From Maribacter thermophilus (lineage in GTDB: Bacteria; Bacteroidota; Bacteroidia; Flavobacteriales; Flavobacteriaceae), in assembly GCF_001020565.1 (NCBI RefSeq), contig NZ_LDAS01000001.1:1030402-1094401 (forward strand): DNA of 64,000 bases, in the 5' to 3' direction. The notes under the pieces are model-generated. The model worked only from the letters and a program-made list of their open reading frames with translations, had not been told where the DNA came from and did no database searches. A program made the position numbers and the translations under genes. This document shows, piece after piece, positions 44,735 through 53,807 of the stretch. Within the stretch, counting starts at the first letter, position 1, and each line of letters begins with the position of its first letter.

Positions 44735-45301
44735 ATGGAGGAATTTATTACAACCCACAAAAGCCAACTGTTATCCAGTCTTATATTATTTATTTTAGTA
44801 ATTATCTTAAAAATCGTTTTTTCTTCACTGGTAAGAAAAGTAGGAAAAATAAGTGATTTTAACCCTGTAAGAACCAACTTGATCATTAAATATATCAATG
44901 TTGGCATGTTCATATTATCGTTTGTGGCCCTTACCTTGATATGGGGCGTAAATTACAAAGACCTGGGCCTTTTACTTTCTTCTGTTTTCGCCGTAATCGG
45001 CGTGGCTCTATTTGCCCAATGGTCTATTTTGAGCAATATTACGGCAGGAGTGGTCATATTTTTTTCGTTCCCCTTCAAGATTGGTAATACCATACGTATT
45101 CTGGACAAAGAGCTATCCGATTCCGAACATCCGGAAAATGAAATTTTTGTTATTGAGGATATCAGGGCTTTTCATATGCATTTAAGAAGAGGTAACGGGG
45201 AAATTTTAACCTACCCAAACAACCTTGTTTTACAAAAGGGAATTATTCTAATATCGACCTATAAAGATGAATCTGCCCTTAGCGATATTGGAGAGGCCTA
45301 G
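44735..45301 (+). CDS. Short mechanosensitive channel (MscS family)
   Basis: 188 aa, well below the 286 of E. coli MscS. Hydrophobic segments are near residues 11-30, 48-65 and 70-90, followed by the pore-lining and beta-domain part (FAQWSILSNITAGVVIFFSFPFKIGN). After ILTYPNNLVLQKGI the sequence stops, so the C-terminal alpha/beta domain is missing. It starts 3 bases after the lipoprotein stop codon. It may still form a tension-gated channel; short members are known in this phylum. Confidence 0.82.
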   Translation: MEEFITTHKSQLLSSLILFILVIILKIVFSSLVRKVGKISDFNPVRTNLIIKYINVGMFILSFVALTLIWGVNYKDLGLLLSSVFAVIGVALFAQWSILSNITAGVVIFFSFPFKIGNTIRILDKELSDSEHPENEIFVIEDIRAFHMHLRRGNGEILTYPNNLVLQKGIILISTYKDESALSDIGEA

Positions 45302-45346
45302 TTGTTAAAGAAGTCGTAAAAAGTTAATCTAGGGCATTAATCTTGT

Positions 45347-45354
45347 TATATTTG
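45347..45354 (+). promoter_or_regulatory. -7 promoter element of the PIG-L operon
   Basis: TATATTTG matches TAnnTTTG and lies 23 bases before the ATG of the PIG-L gene. It would start a transcript covering the deacetylase, small membrane protein, symporter and perhaps galK. Confidence 0.45.
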
Positions 45355-45377
45355 AAACCAGACCTAAAACCAACACG

Positions 45378-47909
45378 ATGCGCCATATTCTGGTATGTTT
45401 TATATGTAGCTTCTATTTTATAAGTACGCTTACGGCCCAAGTACCAAAGACCAAGTCCACTTCCGATATTTACCATTCGATCCAAAAATTGAATTTTTTG
45501 GGAACGGCATTATATATTGCTGCACACCCCGATGATGAAAATACAAGGTTGATATCTTACTTGTCCAATAGTGTACATGCTAGAACAGGTTACCTTTCTT
45601 TGACCAGAGGCGATGGCGGTCAAAATTTGATTGGCCCCGAATTAAGGGAATTATTAGGAGTTTTAAGAACACAAGAATTATTAGCCGCACGAAGGGTAGA
45701 CGGCGGCGAACAACTATTTTCCAGGGCCATTGATTTTGGCTATTCGAAAAACCCAAAAGAAACTTTAAAAATTTGGGACAAAGACCTTATTCTAAGTGAT
45801 GTGGTATCTGCCATAAGAAAATTTAAACCCGATATTATCATCAATCGTTTTGATCACAGAACCCCGGGCACCACGCATGGCCACCATACATCCTCTGCCA
45901 TGTTAAGTGTAGAGGCATTCGACCTTGCCAATGACCCCAATGCCTATAGCAACCAGTTAGAAAGTACCGGTCTATGGCAGCCAAAACGTTTGTTCTTTAA
46001 CACTTCTTGGTGGTTTTATGGAAGTCAGGAAAAATTTGAAAAGGCGGATAAATCAAATCTGTTGAATGTTGACATAGGAACTTATTACCCTATGCTGGGA
46101 ATGTCCAATAATGAAATTGCGGCACTGGCCAGCAGTCAGCATTTATGTCAGGGTTTTGGAAGGTTAAGAACACGAGGTTCCGAACAAGAATATCTAGAAC
46201 TATTAAAGGGAGATCTGCCTAAAGGGAAAAATGATCCTTTTGAAGGCATAAATACCACCTGGTCCAGAATTGAAGGAGGTGAAGCCATTGGTAAAATATT
46301 AAACAAGATAGAGGCCGATTTCAACTTCAAAGATCCATCAGTACATTTGGAAGATTTGGTAAAGGCCTATGCCCTACTACAAAAAGTTACGGACACCCAT
46401 TGGAAAAAAATAAAATCGGAAGAATTAAAATCTATAATCGAAGCAGTTGCCGGACTTCATTTAGAAGTTTTTGCGAATCAAGCATTCTCCAATGCAGGTG
46501 AAAAAATAACATTTAATGTCGAAGCCCTGAACAGAAGCAATAAAGAAATTGTTTTAGAATCGGTGCTAATAAACGGTCTACCTACAATTAGGGAACCACA
46601 AACGCTTTACGACAATAGAATTTTAAAAAGAGAAATAGCCATAGAAATACCATCGGACACAAAATACACCAGTCCTTATTGGTTAATGGAAAGTAGCACA
46701 TTGGGTACCTATACGGTGAAGGATGCCGATCTTATAGGCAAGCCAGAAACACCAAGATCTTTTACCGCTACATTTAATATAAACTACGATGGGGTAAAAA
46801 TTCCGATTACCAAAAATGTAGTTTATAAATATGCAAAGCCCGATAAAGGTGAAATATATCAACCCTTTGAAATAGTCCCGGAGGCCACTTCCCATCTTAA
46901 GGACAAGGTGATAATATTTGCCGATGATTCCCCAAAATTAATTCCTGTGACCATAAAGGCCCACAAAAACAATGTTTCAGGTACTATACAGCTCGGTATC
47001 GGAGATAAATGGAAAGTAGATTCTAATGTTCAAAATTTCAGCATCGAAAAAAAGGGAGATGAAAAAACGTTTTATTTTAACCTGACGCCCCCAGAATTGG
47101 AAGATGAAAGCAAAATTTCCTCTATTCTCACAGTGAACGGTAAAAAGATTACCAAAGATTTGGTAACCATCAATTATGACCACGTCCCCACACAAACTAT
47201 TTTAATGCCGGCGGAAACCAAGGTGGTAAGATTGAACATACAAAAATCTGGTCAAAACATTGGTTACATTATGGGTGCCGGAGATGAAGTACCAACAAGT
47301 TTAGAACAGATCGGTTATACGGTACACCTGATCGATCCTTCTGATATTTCAGAAAGTTCACTACAAAAATATGATGCAGTTGTTCTAGGAATAAGGGCTT
47401 ATAACGTCATCAACGAACTATCTTTTAAGCAAAAATATATTTTAGAATATGTGAAAGAAGGTGGTACGGTAATTGTGCAGTATAATACGGCCGGTAGATG
47501 GGCTGATCAATTTGAAAATATTGCTCCATATGACCTTAAAATCTCAAGAGATCGCGTTACCGATGAAAATTCAGAGGTGAAAATTATAGCGAAAGACAAT
47601 GATTTAGTAAATTATCCGAATAAAATAACAAATAAGGATTTTGAAGGATGGGTGCAGGAAAGAGGATTATATTTTCCCAATAAATGGAGCAAGGAGTTTA
47701 CCCCAATATTAGAGATGAAAGATGAAGGAGAGCCATCTACAAAAGGAAGTTTACTTATAGCACCATATGGAAAAGGTACTTATATTTATACAGGACTAAG
47801 CTTTTTTAGAGAATTGCCCGCAGGTGTACCGGGAGCATACAAACTGTTTTCCAATATGCTGTCAGTTGGCAAGAATAAATTAGAAAATAAAGAAAAGATT
47901 AAGGGATGA
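45378..47909 (+). CDS. Exported multidomain PIG-L family deacetylase
   Basis: 843 aa with a signal peptide (ending TLTAQ). Residues about 40-290 are a PIG-L/LmbE zinc domain: AAHPDDENTRL (H50, D52, D53), TRGDGGQN and a later RTPGTTHGHHT. The middle is a beta-rich region, and the last 230 residues resemble a class I glutamine amidotransferase/ThuA-like fold (IGYTVHLIDPSDISE, YDAVVLGIRAY). Such proteins probably deacetylate amino sugars outside the cytoplasm. The stop codon overlaps the start of the 37-aa protein, so the two are translationally coupled. Confidence 0.87.
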   Translation: MRHILVCFICSFYFISTLTAQVPKTKSTSDIYHSIQKLNFLGTALYIAAHPDDENTRLISYLSNSVHARTGYLSLTRGDGGQNLIGPELRELLGVLRTQELLAARRVDGGEQLFSRAIDFGYSKNPKETLKIWDKDLILSDVVSAIRKFKPDIIINRFDHRTPGTTHGHHTSSAMLSVEAFDLANDPNAYSNQLESTGLWQPKRLFFNTSWWFYGSQEKFEKADKSNLLNVDIGTYYPMLGMSNNEIAALASSQHLCQGFGRLRTRGSEQEYLELLKGDLPKGKNDPFEGINTTWSRIEGGEAIGKILNKIEADFNFKDPSVHLEDLVKAYALLQKVTDTHWKKIKSEELKSIIEAVAGLHLEVFANQAFSNAGEKITFNVEALNRSNKEIVLESVLINGLPTIREPQTLYDNRILKREIAIEIPSDTKYTSPYWLMESSTLGTYTVKDADLIGKPETPRSFTATFNINYDGVKIPITKNVVYKYAKPDKGEIYQPFEIVPEATSHLKDKVIIFADDSPKLIPVTIKAHKNNVSGTIQLGIGDKWKVDSNVQNFSIEKKGDEKTFYFNLTPPELEDESKISSILTVNGKKITKDLVTINYDHVPTQTILMPAETKVVRLNIQKSGQNIGYIMGAGDEVPTSLEQIGYTVHLIDPSDISESSLQKYDAVVLGIRAYNVINELSFKQKYILEYVKEGGTVIVQYNTAGRWADQFENIAPYDLKISRDRVTDENSEVKIIAKDNDLVNYPNKITNKDFEGWVQERGLYFPNKWSKEFTPILEMKDEGEPSTKGSLLIAPYGKGTYIYTGLSFFRELPAGVPGAYKLFSNMLSVGKNKLENKEKIKG

Positions 47910-48019
47910 GTCGGGAAAAAGATGAAAATAAAAGTTGGAAAAAGGAATATACCTTGGTTCTGGTACTGAATTTTATTTACATCCTCTTTTTTTACTATAT
48001 AATGATATCATTTACATAA
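47906..48019 (+). CDS. 37-aa single-pass membrane protein upstream of the symporter
   Basis: This gene was found by hand. It reads MSREKDENKSWKKEYTLVLV followed by LNFIYILFFYYIMISFT: a charged cytoplasmic N-terminus and one transmembrane helix (about residues 17-37). It overlaps the deacetylase stop codon by four bases (ATGA) and ends one base before the symporter ATG, so it is tightly coupled to both. From memory, a short protein of this kind precedes sodium:solute symporters in many Bacteroidota, much like the small subunits of other transporters. Its function is unproved. Confidence 0.75.
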   Translation: MSREKDENKSWKKEYTLVLVLNFIYILFFYYIMISFT

Positions 48020-48020
48020 T

Positions 48021-49754
48021 ATGGGTGCTTTAGACTGGACGATTCTTTGTGGTACACTGCTTTTTATTGTGTCTTATGGCGTATGGAAAACAAAAGGAAG
48101 CACCAATGTCAATGATTATGTTAGGGGAGGCAATGAGGCAAAATGGTGGACAATAGGCCTTTCGGTGATGGCAACCCAAGCTAGTGCCATTACCTTTTTA
48201 TCGACTCCCGGACAAGCTTTTCACGATGGTATTGGATTTGTTCAGTTCTATTTTGGCCTGCCATTGGCCATGATCATTATTTGTTTGGTCTTTGTGCCAA
48301 TGTACCATAGAATGAAAGTATATACCGCCTATGAATTTCTAGAAAGTAGATTTGATTTAAAAACACGTTCTTTAGCGGCTATATTATTTTTAATGCAAAG
48401 AGGCCTTGCGGCCGGGATCACCATTTTTGCCCCTTCCATTATTTTATCGGCGGTCTTAGGTTGGGATTTGGGTACCTTAAATATTATAATTGGTACGCTA
48501 GTAATTATTTATACCGTTTCGGGTGGTACCAAAGCGGTAAGCGTTACACAAAAGCAACAAATGTTCATTATAATGACAGGAATGTTCGTTGCATTCTTTT
48601 TTATACTTGGTTACCTACCCTCCGATATCACTTTCTCAAAAGCCCTTAAAATAGCGGGTGCCAGTAATAAATTGAATATTTTGGATTTTGACCTAAACAC
48701 AAAAAGCAGGTATACCTTTTGGAGTGGAATAACCGGTGGATTGTTCTTGGCCTTGGCCTATTTCGGAACCGACCAAAGCCAAGTACAACGTTATTTATCA
48801 GGTAAATCCATCAGGGAAAGTCAATTAGGGCTGGTATTTAACGCTATTTTTAAAATACCGATGCAGTTTTTTATTTTACTGGTAGGCGTCATGGTCTTTG
48901 TGTTCTATCAATACAATCCTTCTCCACTTAATTTTAATCCTGCTGCCACCCAAGCGATTATGGATTCTCCCTACGCAGAAGACTATAAATTATTGCAAGA
49001 GGGCCAAATAGCATTGGAGGCGGAAAAACGTATTGCCCAAAATCAGTTTTCCGCCGCATTGGATATTAAAGAATACACCGCCGTACAAGAGGCCAAGCAA
49101 CAAATAATCAGAATTAACCAAAAGGACAGCACCAATAGAATAGCTGCAAAATCATTGATCTCGCAGGCCGATAGCTCTGTTGAGACCAATGATAAAGATT
49201 ATGTCTTTATCCATTTTATTCTTAATAATTTACCAAAAGGACTCATTGGACTATTATTGGCTGTAATACTATCTGCCGCTATGTCTTCTACCGCCTCAGA
49301 ACTAAATGCCTTGGGTACCATTACCGCTTTGGATCTATACAAGCGAAATAAAAAGGGGGTTTTTACAGAAAAGCATTATGTTAAAGCCTCAAAATTTTTC
49401 ACTTTTATCTGGGGTATCATAGCTATCTTAATAGCGTGTATCGCTAATTTATTCGACAATCTAATTCAGTTGGTCAACATTATCGGAAGTATTTTCTACG
49501 GCAATGTACTAGGTATTTTTCTACTGGCTTTTTTCTTCAAGTTCGTAAAGGGAAATGCCGTATTTTTTGCAGCGGTCATTACTCAGATCATTATTTGTAT
49601 TATATACTACAACCTAATACATATATATCCGTCCGGAGAAGAAAAGCTAGGTTACCTCTGGTTGAACTTTATTGGTGCGGCCCTTGTTATTTGCACTGCA
49701 ATAATCTTCGAAGCGTTCGATAGAATGTTAAACAAACCACTTAGCACAAATTAA
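48021..49754 (+). CDS. Sodium:solute symporter family transporter
   Basis: 577-aa secondary transporter of the SSS family with about 13 transmembrane helices. WWTIGLSVMATQASAITFLS and DQSQVQRYLSGKSIRESQLG are family signatures. A hydrophilic, coiled-coil-like insertion of about 80 residues (roughly residues 313-393) interrupts the helices. It is coupled to the small membrane protein and followed by galK after 38 bases, which suggests galactose or a related sugar as substrate, but sequence alone does not show this. Confidence 0.9.
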   Translation: MGALDWTILCGTLLFIVSYGVWKTKGSTNVNDYVRGGNEAKWWTIGLSVMATQASAITFLSTPGQAFHDGIGFVQFYFGLPLAMIIICLVFVPMYHRMKVYTAYEFLESRFDLKTRSLAAILFLMQRGLAAGITIFAPSIILSAVLGWDLGTLNIIIGTLVIIYTVSGGTKAVSVTQKQQMFIIMTGMFVAFFFILGYLPSDITFSKALKIAGASNKLNILDFDLNTKSRYTFWSGITGGLFLALAYFGTDQSQVQRYLSGKSIRESQLGLVFNAIFKIPMQFFILLVGVMVFVFYQYNPSPLNFNPAATQAIMDSPYAEDYKLLQEGQIALEAEKRIAQNQFSAALDIKEYTAVQEAKQQIIRINQKDSTNRIAAKSLISQADSSVETNDKDYVFIHFILNNLPKGLIGLLLAVILSAAMSSTASELNALGTITALDLYKRNKKGVFTEKHYVKASKFFTFIWGIIAILIACIANLFDNLIQLVNIIGSIFYGNVLGIFLLAFFFKFVKGNAVFFAAVITQIIICIIYYNLIHIYPSGEEKLGYLWLNFIGAALVICTAIIFEAFDRMLNKPLSTN

Positions 49755-49792
49755 TTTACATATAATTTTCCTTTATAATACATCATCCAATT

Positions 49793-50950
49793 ATGGTTCA
49801 CACTAAAGTTAAAGACTTTTTCATATCCAAATACGGTAACAGCCCAATAATGGTAAAATCGCCCGGCAGGGTAAATTTAATCGGCGAACATACCGATTAT
49901 AATATGGGTTTGGTCTTACCTGCTTCTATTGAAAAAGCAATTTATTTTGCCGTTCACAAAAATGATAGTGACCATATTACCGTTGAAACCTTTTTAACGC
50001 TACCAGAGCAGATTTCCTTTGACCTAGAAGGAAAACATGAACCTTTTAATGCTTTTTGGGGAAACTATTTTAAGGCCATTATCGAAATATTAATTGAAAA
50101 AAAGTACACCCTAAAAGGTTTTGACTGTGTTTTCGGAGGTGATATTCCTATAGGATCTGGCCTCTCATCTTCGGCCGCTCTTTGTTGTGGTTTTATTTAT
50201 GCCTTATCCAATGCTTTAGACCTATCTATAACTAGAGAGGAAATAGCGTTGATAGCACAGCAGGCCGAACATAAAATTGGTCTTAATTGTGGTCTAATGG
50301 ACCAATATGCCGTGTTGTTCGGAAGAAAATCCAATGCCCTCTTTTTAGATTGTAAAGATCTAACCCATAAGTACATTCCCATTAATCTTAATGGATACAG
50401 TTGGGTACTTATCAATTCGAACATAAAACACAACCTTGCCGTAGATTCTGAATATAATAAAAGAAGAACATCATGTGAGCTGGTCTTTTCTAAAGTGGGG
50501 GAAACAAAAAATGACGTCAACTCAATGAGAGATGTCACCTTGACCGATTTGGAGAACTGTAAACCAATTCTGGACGAAAAAGATTATAAACGTGCCAAAT
50601 ATGTCATCGAAGAAAACAATAGGGTTTTAAAAATGATAGAATACCTAGAATCCGGTAATGCCGATGAAACCGGTAAAACTCTATTGCAAGGCCATTGGGC
50701 AATGTCTAAAGAATTTGAAATAACCACACCTGAATTGGACTTTTTGGTAAAAACCGGTCAAAAACTGGATGGCTTTATGGGAGCTCGCATGATGGGAGGT
50801 GGTTTTGGGGGCTGTACCATAAACTTGATTAAAACAGAGGCTATGGAAAATATAGTGGACACCATTATTAGTGCATACAAGAAAGAAACTGGCATTGATG
50901 CTGAAGTCTATCATTTATATATTGATGACGGAGTGCATATTATGAAATAA
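49793..50950 (+). CDS. galK: Galactokinase
   Basis: 385-aa GHMP kinase that phosphorylates galactose at C1, first step of the Leloir pathway. The signatures are SPGRVNLIGEHTDYN (residues 23-37), the ATP loop GDIPIGSGLSSSAAL (motif 2) and GARMMGGGFGGCTI (motif 3). galT and galE are not in the window. It follows the symporter closely and is ended by a hairpin terminator. Confidence 0.95.
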   Translation: MVHTKVKDFFISKYGNSPIMVKSPGRVNLIGEHTDYNMGLVLPASIEKAIYFAVHKNDSDHITVETFLTLPEQISFDLEGKHEPFNAFWGNYFKAIIEILIEKKYTLKGFDCVFGGDIPIGSGLSSSAALCCGFIYALSNALDLSITREEIALIAQQAEHKIGLNCGLMDQYAVLFGRKSNALFLDCKDLTHKYIPINLNGYSWVLINSNIKHNLAVDSEYNKRRTSCELVFSKVGETKNDVNSMRDVTLTDLENCKPILDEKDYKRAKYVIEENNRVLKMIEYLESGNADETGKTLLQGHWAMSKEFEITTPELDFLVKTGQKLDGFMGARMMGGGFGGCTINLIKTEAMENIVDTIISAYKKETGIDAEVYHLYIDDGVHIMK

Positions 50951-50973
50951 CAAGCTTTGTAAAACACAAAAAA

Positions 50974-51006
50974 CCCCATAGCACTTAGCTAAGGGGCTTT
51001 TTTATT
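50974..51006 (+). terminator. Rho-independent terminator after galK
   Basis: CCCCATAGC (50974-50982) pairs with GCTAAGGGG (50988-50996) with one mismatch, followed by CTTTTTT. It sits 23 bases after the galK stop and close to the convergent DUF2911 gene. Confidence 0.85.
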
Positions 51007-51022
51007 TTTTTTGAGCACGTTA

Positions 51023-51868
51023 CTACATAGCTCCCCATTCCTTTAATGAATCTTGATTCATTTTAACATAATCGTCGTTTCCTTGCTCTTTTGCTTTTGC
51101 CAATGATTTTTTTGCAGCTTCTATAGCTCCTTTTTTATCACCTGCTTTTGCTAAAATAAGGGATTGTTGCCTTAATTGCCAATAAGCAGGATCTTTGGTC
51201 ATGGACATGGCCTTGTCCATCCACTCCTTGGCCTTTTTAATATCTTTACCTTCACTAGAATAATATACGGCCGCGGCATAATAATCACCTGCACTTGGCC
51301 CCGACAATACCTTTTCTATATTGCTCATTACCGCTTCATCGGTAGGAACCTCAATAGGTATGGCTACATAGGTATTTTCCCATATGATTCCTATATTGGC
51401 ACCACTAGACTTTAAGTCGTCTATTGTAATGGTAAATGTTTCTACGGGCATATCTATGGGATATACGGGTACAGAAGCCTTGGCCACAACCTTATTTTCA
51501 TCCCAGTTTTTAGGGGTTCCACCACCATCGATATCGGTATAAAAGAAAACTTCCCAATTCTTCTCACCTGGTTTTGTAAAAATAGAATAAGTACCGGCTT
51601 TTACTTTACTACCGGCAATGGTAACATCTGTATCAATAGAAATTTTGGTGTAGGCATTGGCTCCAGTTCTCCATAACTTACCGAAAGGAACCAAATCTCC
51701 ATATACTTTTCTCCCCCTCATTGAAGGTCTTGAGTAATCGATGGTAACATTTGTTAGTCCTACCACTTGCGTAATTGTCGAAGCCGGACTCGGGGCCGGT
51801 GTATTTATTTGTGCCTCTAACGATAAAGAAGCCACAACTGCTAACAAAAAGAGTATTACTTTGTTCAT
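51023..51868 (-). CDS. DUF2911 domain-containing exported protein
   Basis: 281 aa with a signal peptide (LFLLAVVASLSLEAQ). Residues about 30-175 match DUF2911: VTIDYSRPSMRGRKVYGDLV, PFGKLWRTGAN and GTYSIFTKPGEKNWEVFF. The C-terminal third looks like one or two tetratricopeptide repeats (AKEWMDKAMSMTKDPAYW, GAIEAAKKSLAKAKEQG). The role is unknown; the family is common in Bacteroidota. Confidence 0.9.
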   Translation of the reverse strand: MNKVILFLLAVVASLSLEAQINTPAPSPASTITQVVGLTNVTIDYSRPSMRGRKVYGDLVPFGKLWRTGANAYTKISIDTDVTIAGSKVKAGTYSIFTKPGEKNWEVFFYTDIDGGGTPKNWDENKVVAKASVPVYPIDMPVETFTITIDDLKSSGANIGIIWENTYVAIPIEVPTDEAVMSNIEKVLSGPSAGDYYAAAVYYSSEGKDIKKAKEWMDKAMSMTKDPAYWQLRQQSLILAKAGDKKGAIEAAKKSLAKAKEQGNDDYVKMNQDSLKEWGAM

Positions 51869-51954
51869 ATTTAAGTAGTTTTTAGTGTTTTAACAAAGCT
51901 AAATATAAACCAAGGTGCCAAATGTTAACAAATTCTTAAATAAAAATTAGGGGA

Positions 51955-53106
51955 TCAATACCGCACAAAAGGAACGGACAGAATGCGTGAATTTAAGTAA
52001 ACGGTAAAATAGTAGATACTTAAAGAGGGGAAAATATTAGATATAGAACCTTTAGCATCTAACTCTCCAAAAGACCAAAGAAGCCTTCCTGAACAATCAA
52101 AAATTGAAATTCCCTTAATGGTATCCTTTGTTTTAATTTCATACAAAAACGCATCGGAAGCCAAATCTTTATATATAATTACATGTTCTTCGACCTTGTT
52201 CTCCCCCTCTAGTCCCTCTTCTAGGTCGATTGGTTCTTGTGGGAGTTTTTCTATAATTTCTACCTTAAATACCCTAGCTTCCGAGGTGATGGACGGTGAT
52301 TGCCTAGAGAAGTATTCAGATGTTATAAAAAATTCATTATCCGATAATTTGACAATACCTTCGGTCTGTACAAAAGAAAGCCCCAAATCAATATCACCTT
52401 CAGGATTATTAAATATTCCTGAAAGGGAAACATCTGTATACTTTAATAAAAAGGGGGTTAACATACTTGAATATCCCAACAAATAAAGCTCGTTCGATTC
52501 AATATCATAACTAGCATCCGTTACCAGCCCAATATCGTTTAACGTTGCTATGGCCGTTGCTATATGATCGCCCGGTACATTGGGTATCGCATAAGCGACC
52601 GTGCCGTTAGATTGCCATTGTTTTGTGAAAATTACCAACTGCTCCCCTATGACCACCAATGCCTCGGCATCCCAGTTAGAATCTCCATTGTCATTAAAAT
52701 CCTCTTGCCCTTCATAAACAAAGTTGATATTTTCAGCGGTAACCTTATCCGATTCCAAATACGCCTCTTTCGTTATTCTGTATATGGCCAAATTCTGTCT
52801 TGTGCCCTTATTGTTACCTATATCTCCAATGTAAATATAATTCTCGTCCTGGGTAATGGCCTCCCAGTCGTTGTTCTCGACGTTTAATATACTCACTTGC
52901 CTTACAATTTCTAGAGAAAGAGTATCAAGCTCGTATAGAATGGCACTGTTACCCGAGTCGTTATGGGTTAATAGACGGCCATTAAAGAAAATTAGCCCTG
53001 AAGATTCATCTATGACATCAGGTAATGGTCCAACTTCGGTAACTGTTTGTTGCGCCACCAACAATAAGGAGTTAAAAAATAAAAGGATCCCGATTAAAAT
53101 CTTCAT
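51955..53106 (-). CDS. Secreted protein with T9SS-like C-terminal domain
   Basis: 383 aa from the ATG at 53106, with a short signal peptide (IGILLFFNSLLLVAQ). The main part is beta-propeller-like, with repeats such as GLIFFNGRLLTHNDSGNSA and WEAITQDENYIYIGDIGNN. The last 70 residues (FDCSGRLLWSFGELDAKGSI and onward) resemble a type A sorting signal of the type IX secretion system, though the terminal lysine-rich motif is weak. It could be exposed on the cell surface. No enzymatic motif was recognised. Confidence 0.78.
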   Translation of the reverse strand: MKILIGILLFFNSLLLVAQQTVTEVGPLPDVIDESSGLIFFNGRLLTHNDSGNSAILYELDTLSLEIVRQVSILNVENNDWEAITQDENYIYIGDIGNNKGTRQNLAIYRITKEAYLESDKVTAENINFVYEGQEDFNDNGDSNWDAEALVVIGEQLVIFTKQWQSNGTVAYAIPNVPGDHIATAIATLNDIGLVTDASYDIESNELYLLGYSSMLTPFLLKYTDVSLSGIFNNPEGDIDLGLSFVQTEGIVKLSDNEFFITSEYFSRQSPSITSEARVFKVEIIEKLPQEPIDLEEGLEGENKVEEHVIIYKDLASDAFLYEIKTKDTIKGISIFDCSGRLLWSFGELDAKGSISNIFPSLSIYYFTVYLNSRILSVPFVRY

Positions 53107-53286
53107 AATCAATTAATAACGAATGAAGGAAATTTACAAAATCAATTCTATCCCCACGACTATTTAATAGTATTTACTATACGAGGTCGTTTTAATCGAC
53201 CAAATAATTTTCTCAAAGAGAATAAAACGTTCAATTTTTTAATTATTGTTTAACTATTTTAATTATTTATTAAACAAAAATGGGCT

Positions 53287-53294
53287 TATATTTG
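53287..53294 (+). promoter_or_regulatory. -7 promoter element of the SRPBCC-SDR-photolyase operon
   Basis: TATATTTG matches TAnnTTTG, with the ATG of the SRPBCC gene 16 bases downstream. An upstream ATG at 53280 lies at or before this element and cannot be translated from this promoter. Confidence 0.5.
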
Positions 53295-53309
53295 TCGAAA
53301 TCATTTCTA

Positions 53310-53801
53310 ATGAAACTATATCGCTTATATTCAAAGCAATTTCTATCCATTTCTATGGATGAAGCTTGGAATTTTCTGTCCAATCCCAATAATTTGAAGA
53401 CCATAACTCCTAAGAATATGTCGTTCACCATTACCTCAGGAGGTGAACTGCCAATGTTTCCGGGACAAATAGTACAGTACACCGTAAGACCTTTTCCTTG
53501 GTATACTACCAAATGGGTAACAGAAATCACCCATATAAAGGAAGGCGAATATTTTGTAGACGAGCAGCGCTTTGGCCCATATGCCTTATGGCATCATAAA
53601 CATTTTATCAAAAAAATAGAAGGAGGAGTGGAAATGAAAGATGTAATAGACTATAAAATTCCCTTTGGATTTATAGGACGTCTGGCCAATCTTATAATCG
53701 TGAGAAAACAACTCCGACATATTTTTAATTACAGAGCTCAAAAATTGGATTCTTTATTTGGTTCCATAAATGGACAAAAACACGAGCTACACATAAAATA
53801 G
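53310..53801 (+). CDS. SRPBCC family protein
   Basis: 163-aa START-like fold protein that binds hydrophobic ligands. It begins MKLYRLYSKQFLSISMDEAWNFLS, and PGQIVQYTVRPFPWYTTKWVT is a family hallmark. The start at 53310 was chosen from the promoter. It is the first gene of a three-gene unit with an SDR and a photolyase. Its exact ligand is unknown. Confidence 0.86.
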   Translation: MKLYRLYSKQFLSISMDEAWNFLSNPNNLKTITPKNMSFTITSGGELPMFPGQIVQYTVRPFPWYTTKWVTEITHIKEGEYFVDEQRFGPYALWHHKHFIKKIEGGVEMKDVIDYKIPFGFIGRLANLIIVRKQLRHIFNYRAQKLDSLFGSINGQKHELHIK

Positions 53802-53807
53802 AAGTAG

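Noticed and set aside
53280..53309. Upstream ATG of the SRPBCC gene
   Set aside because: It lies before the -7 element, so it would not be in the mRNA.
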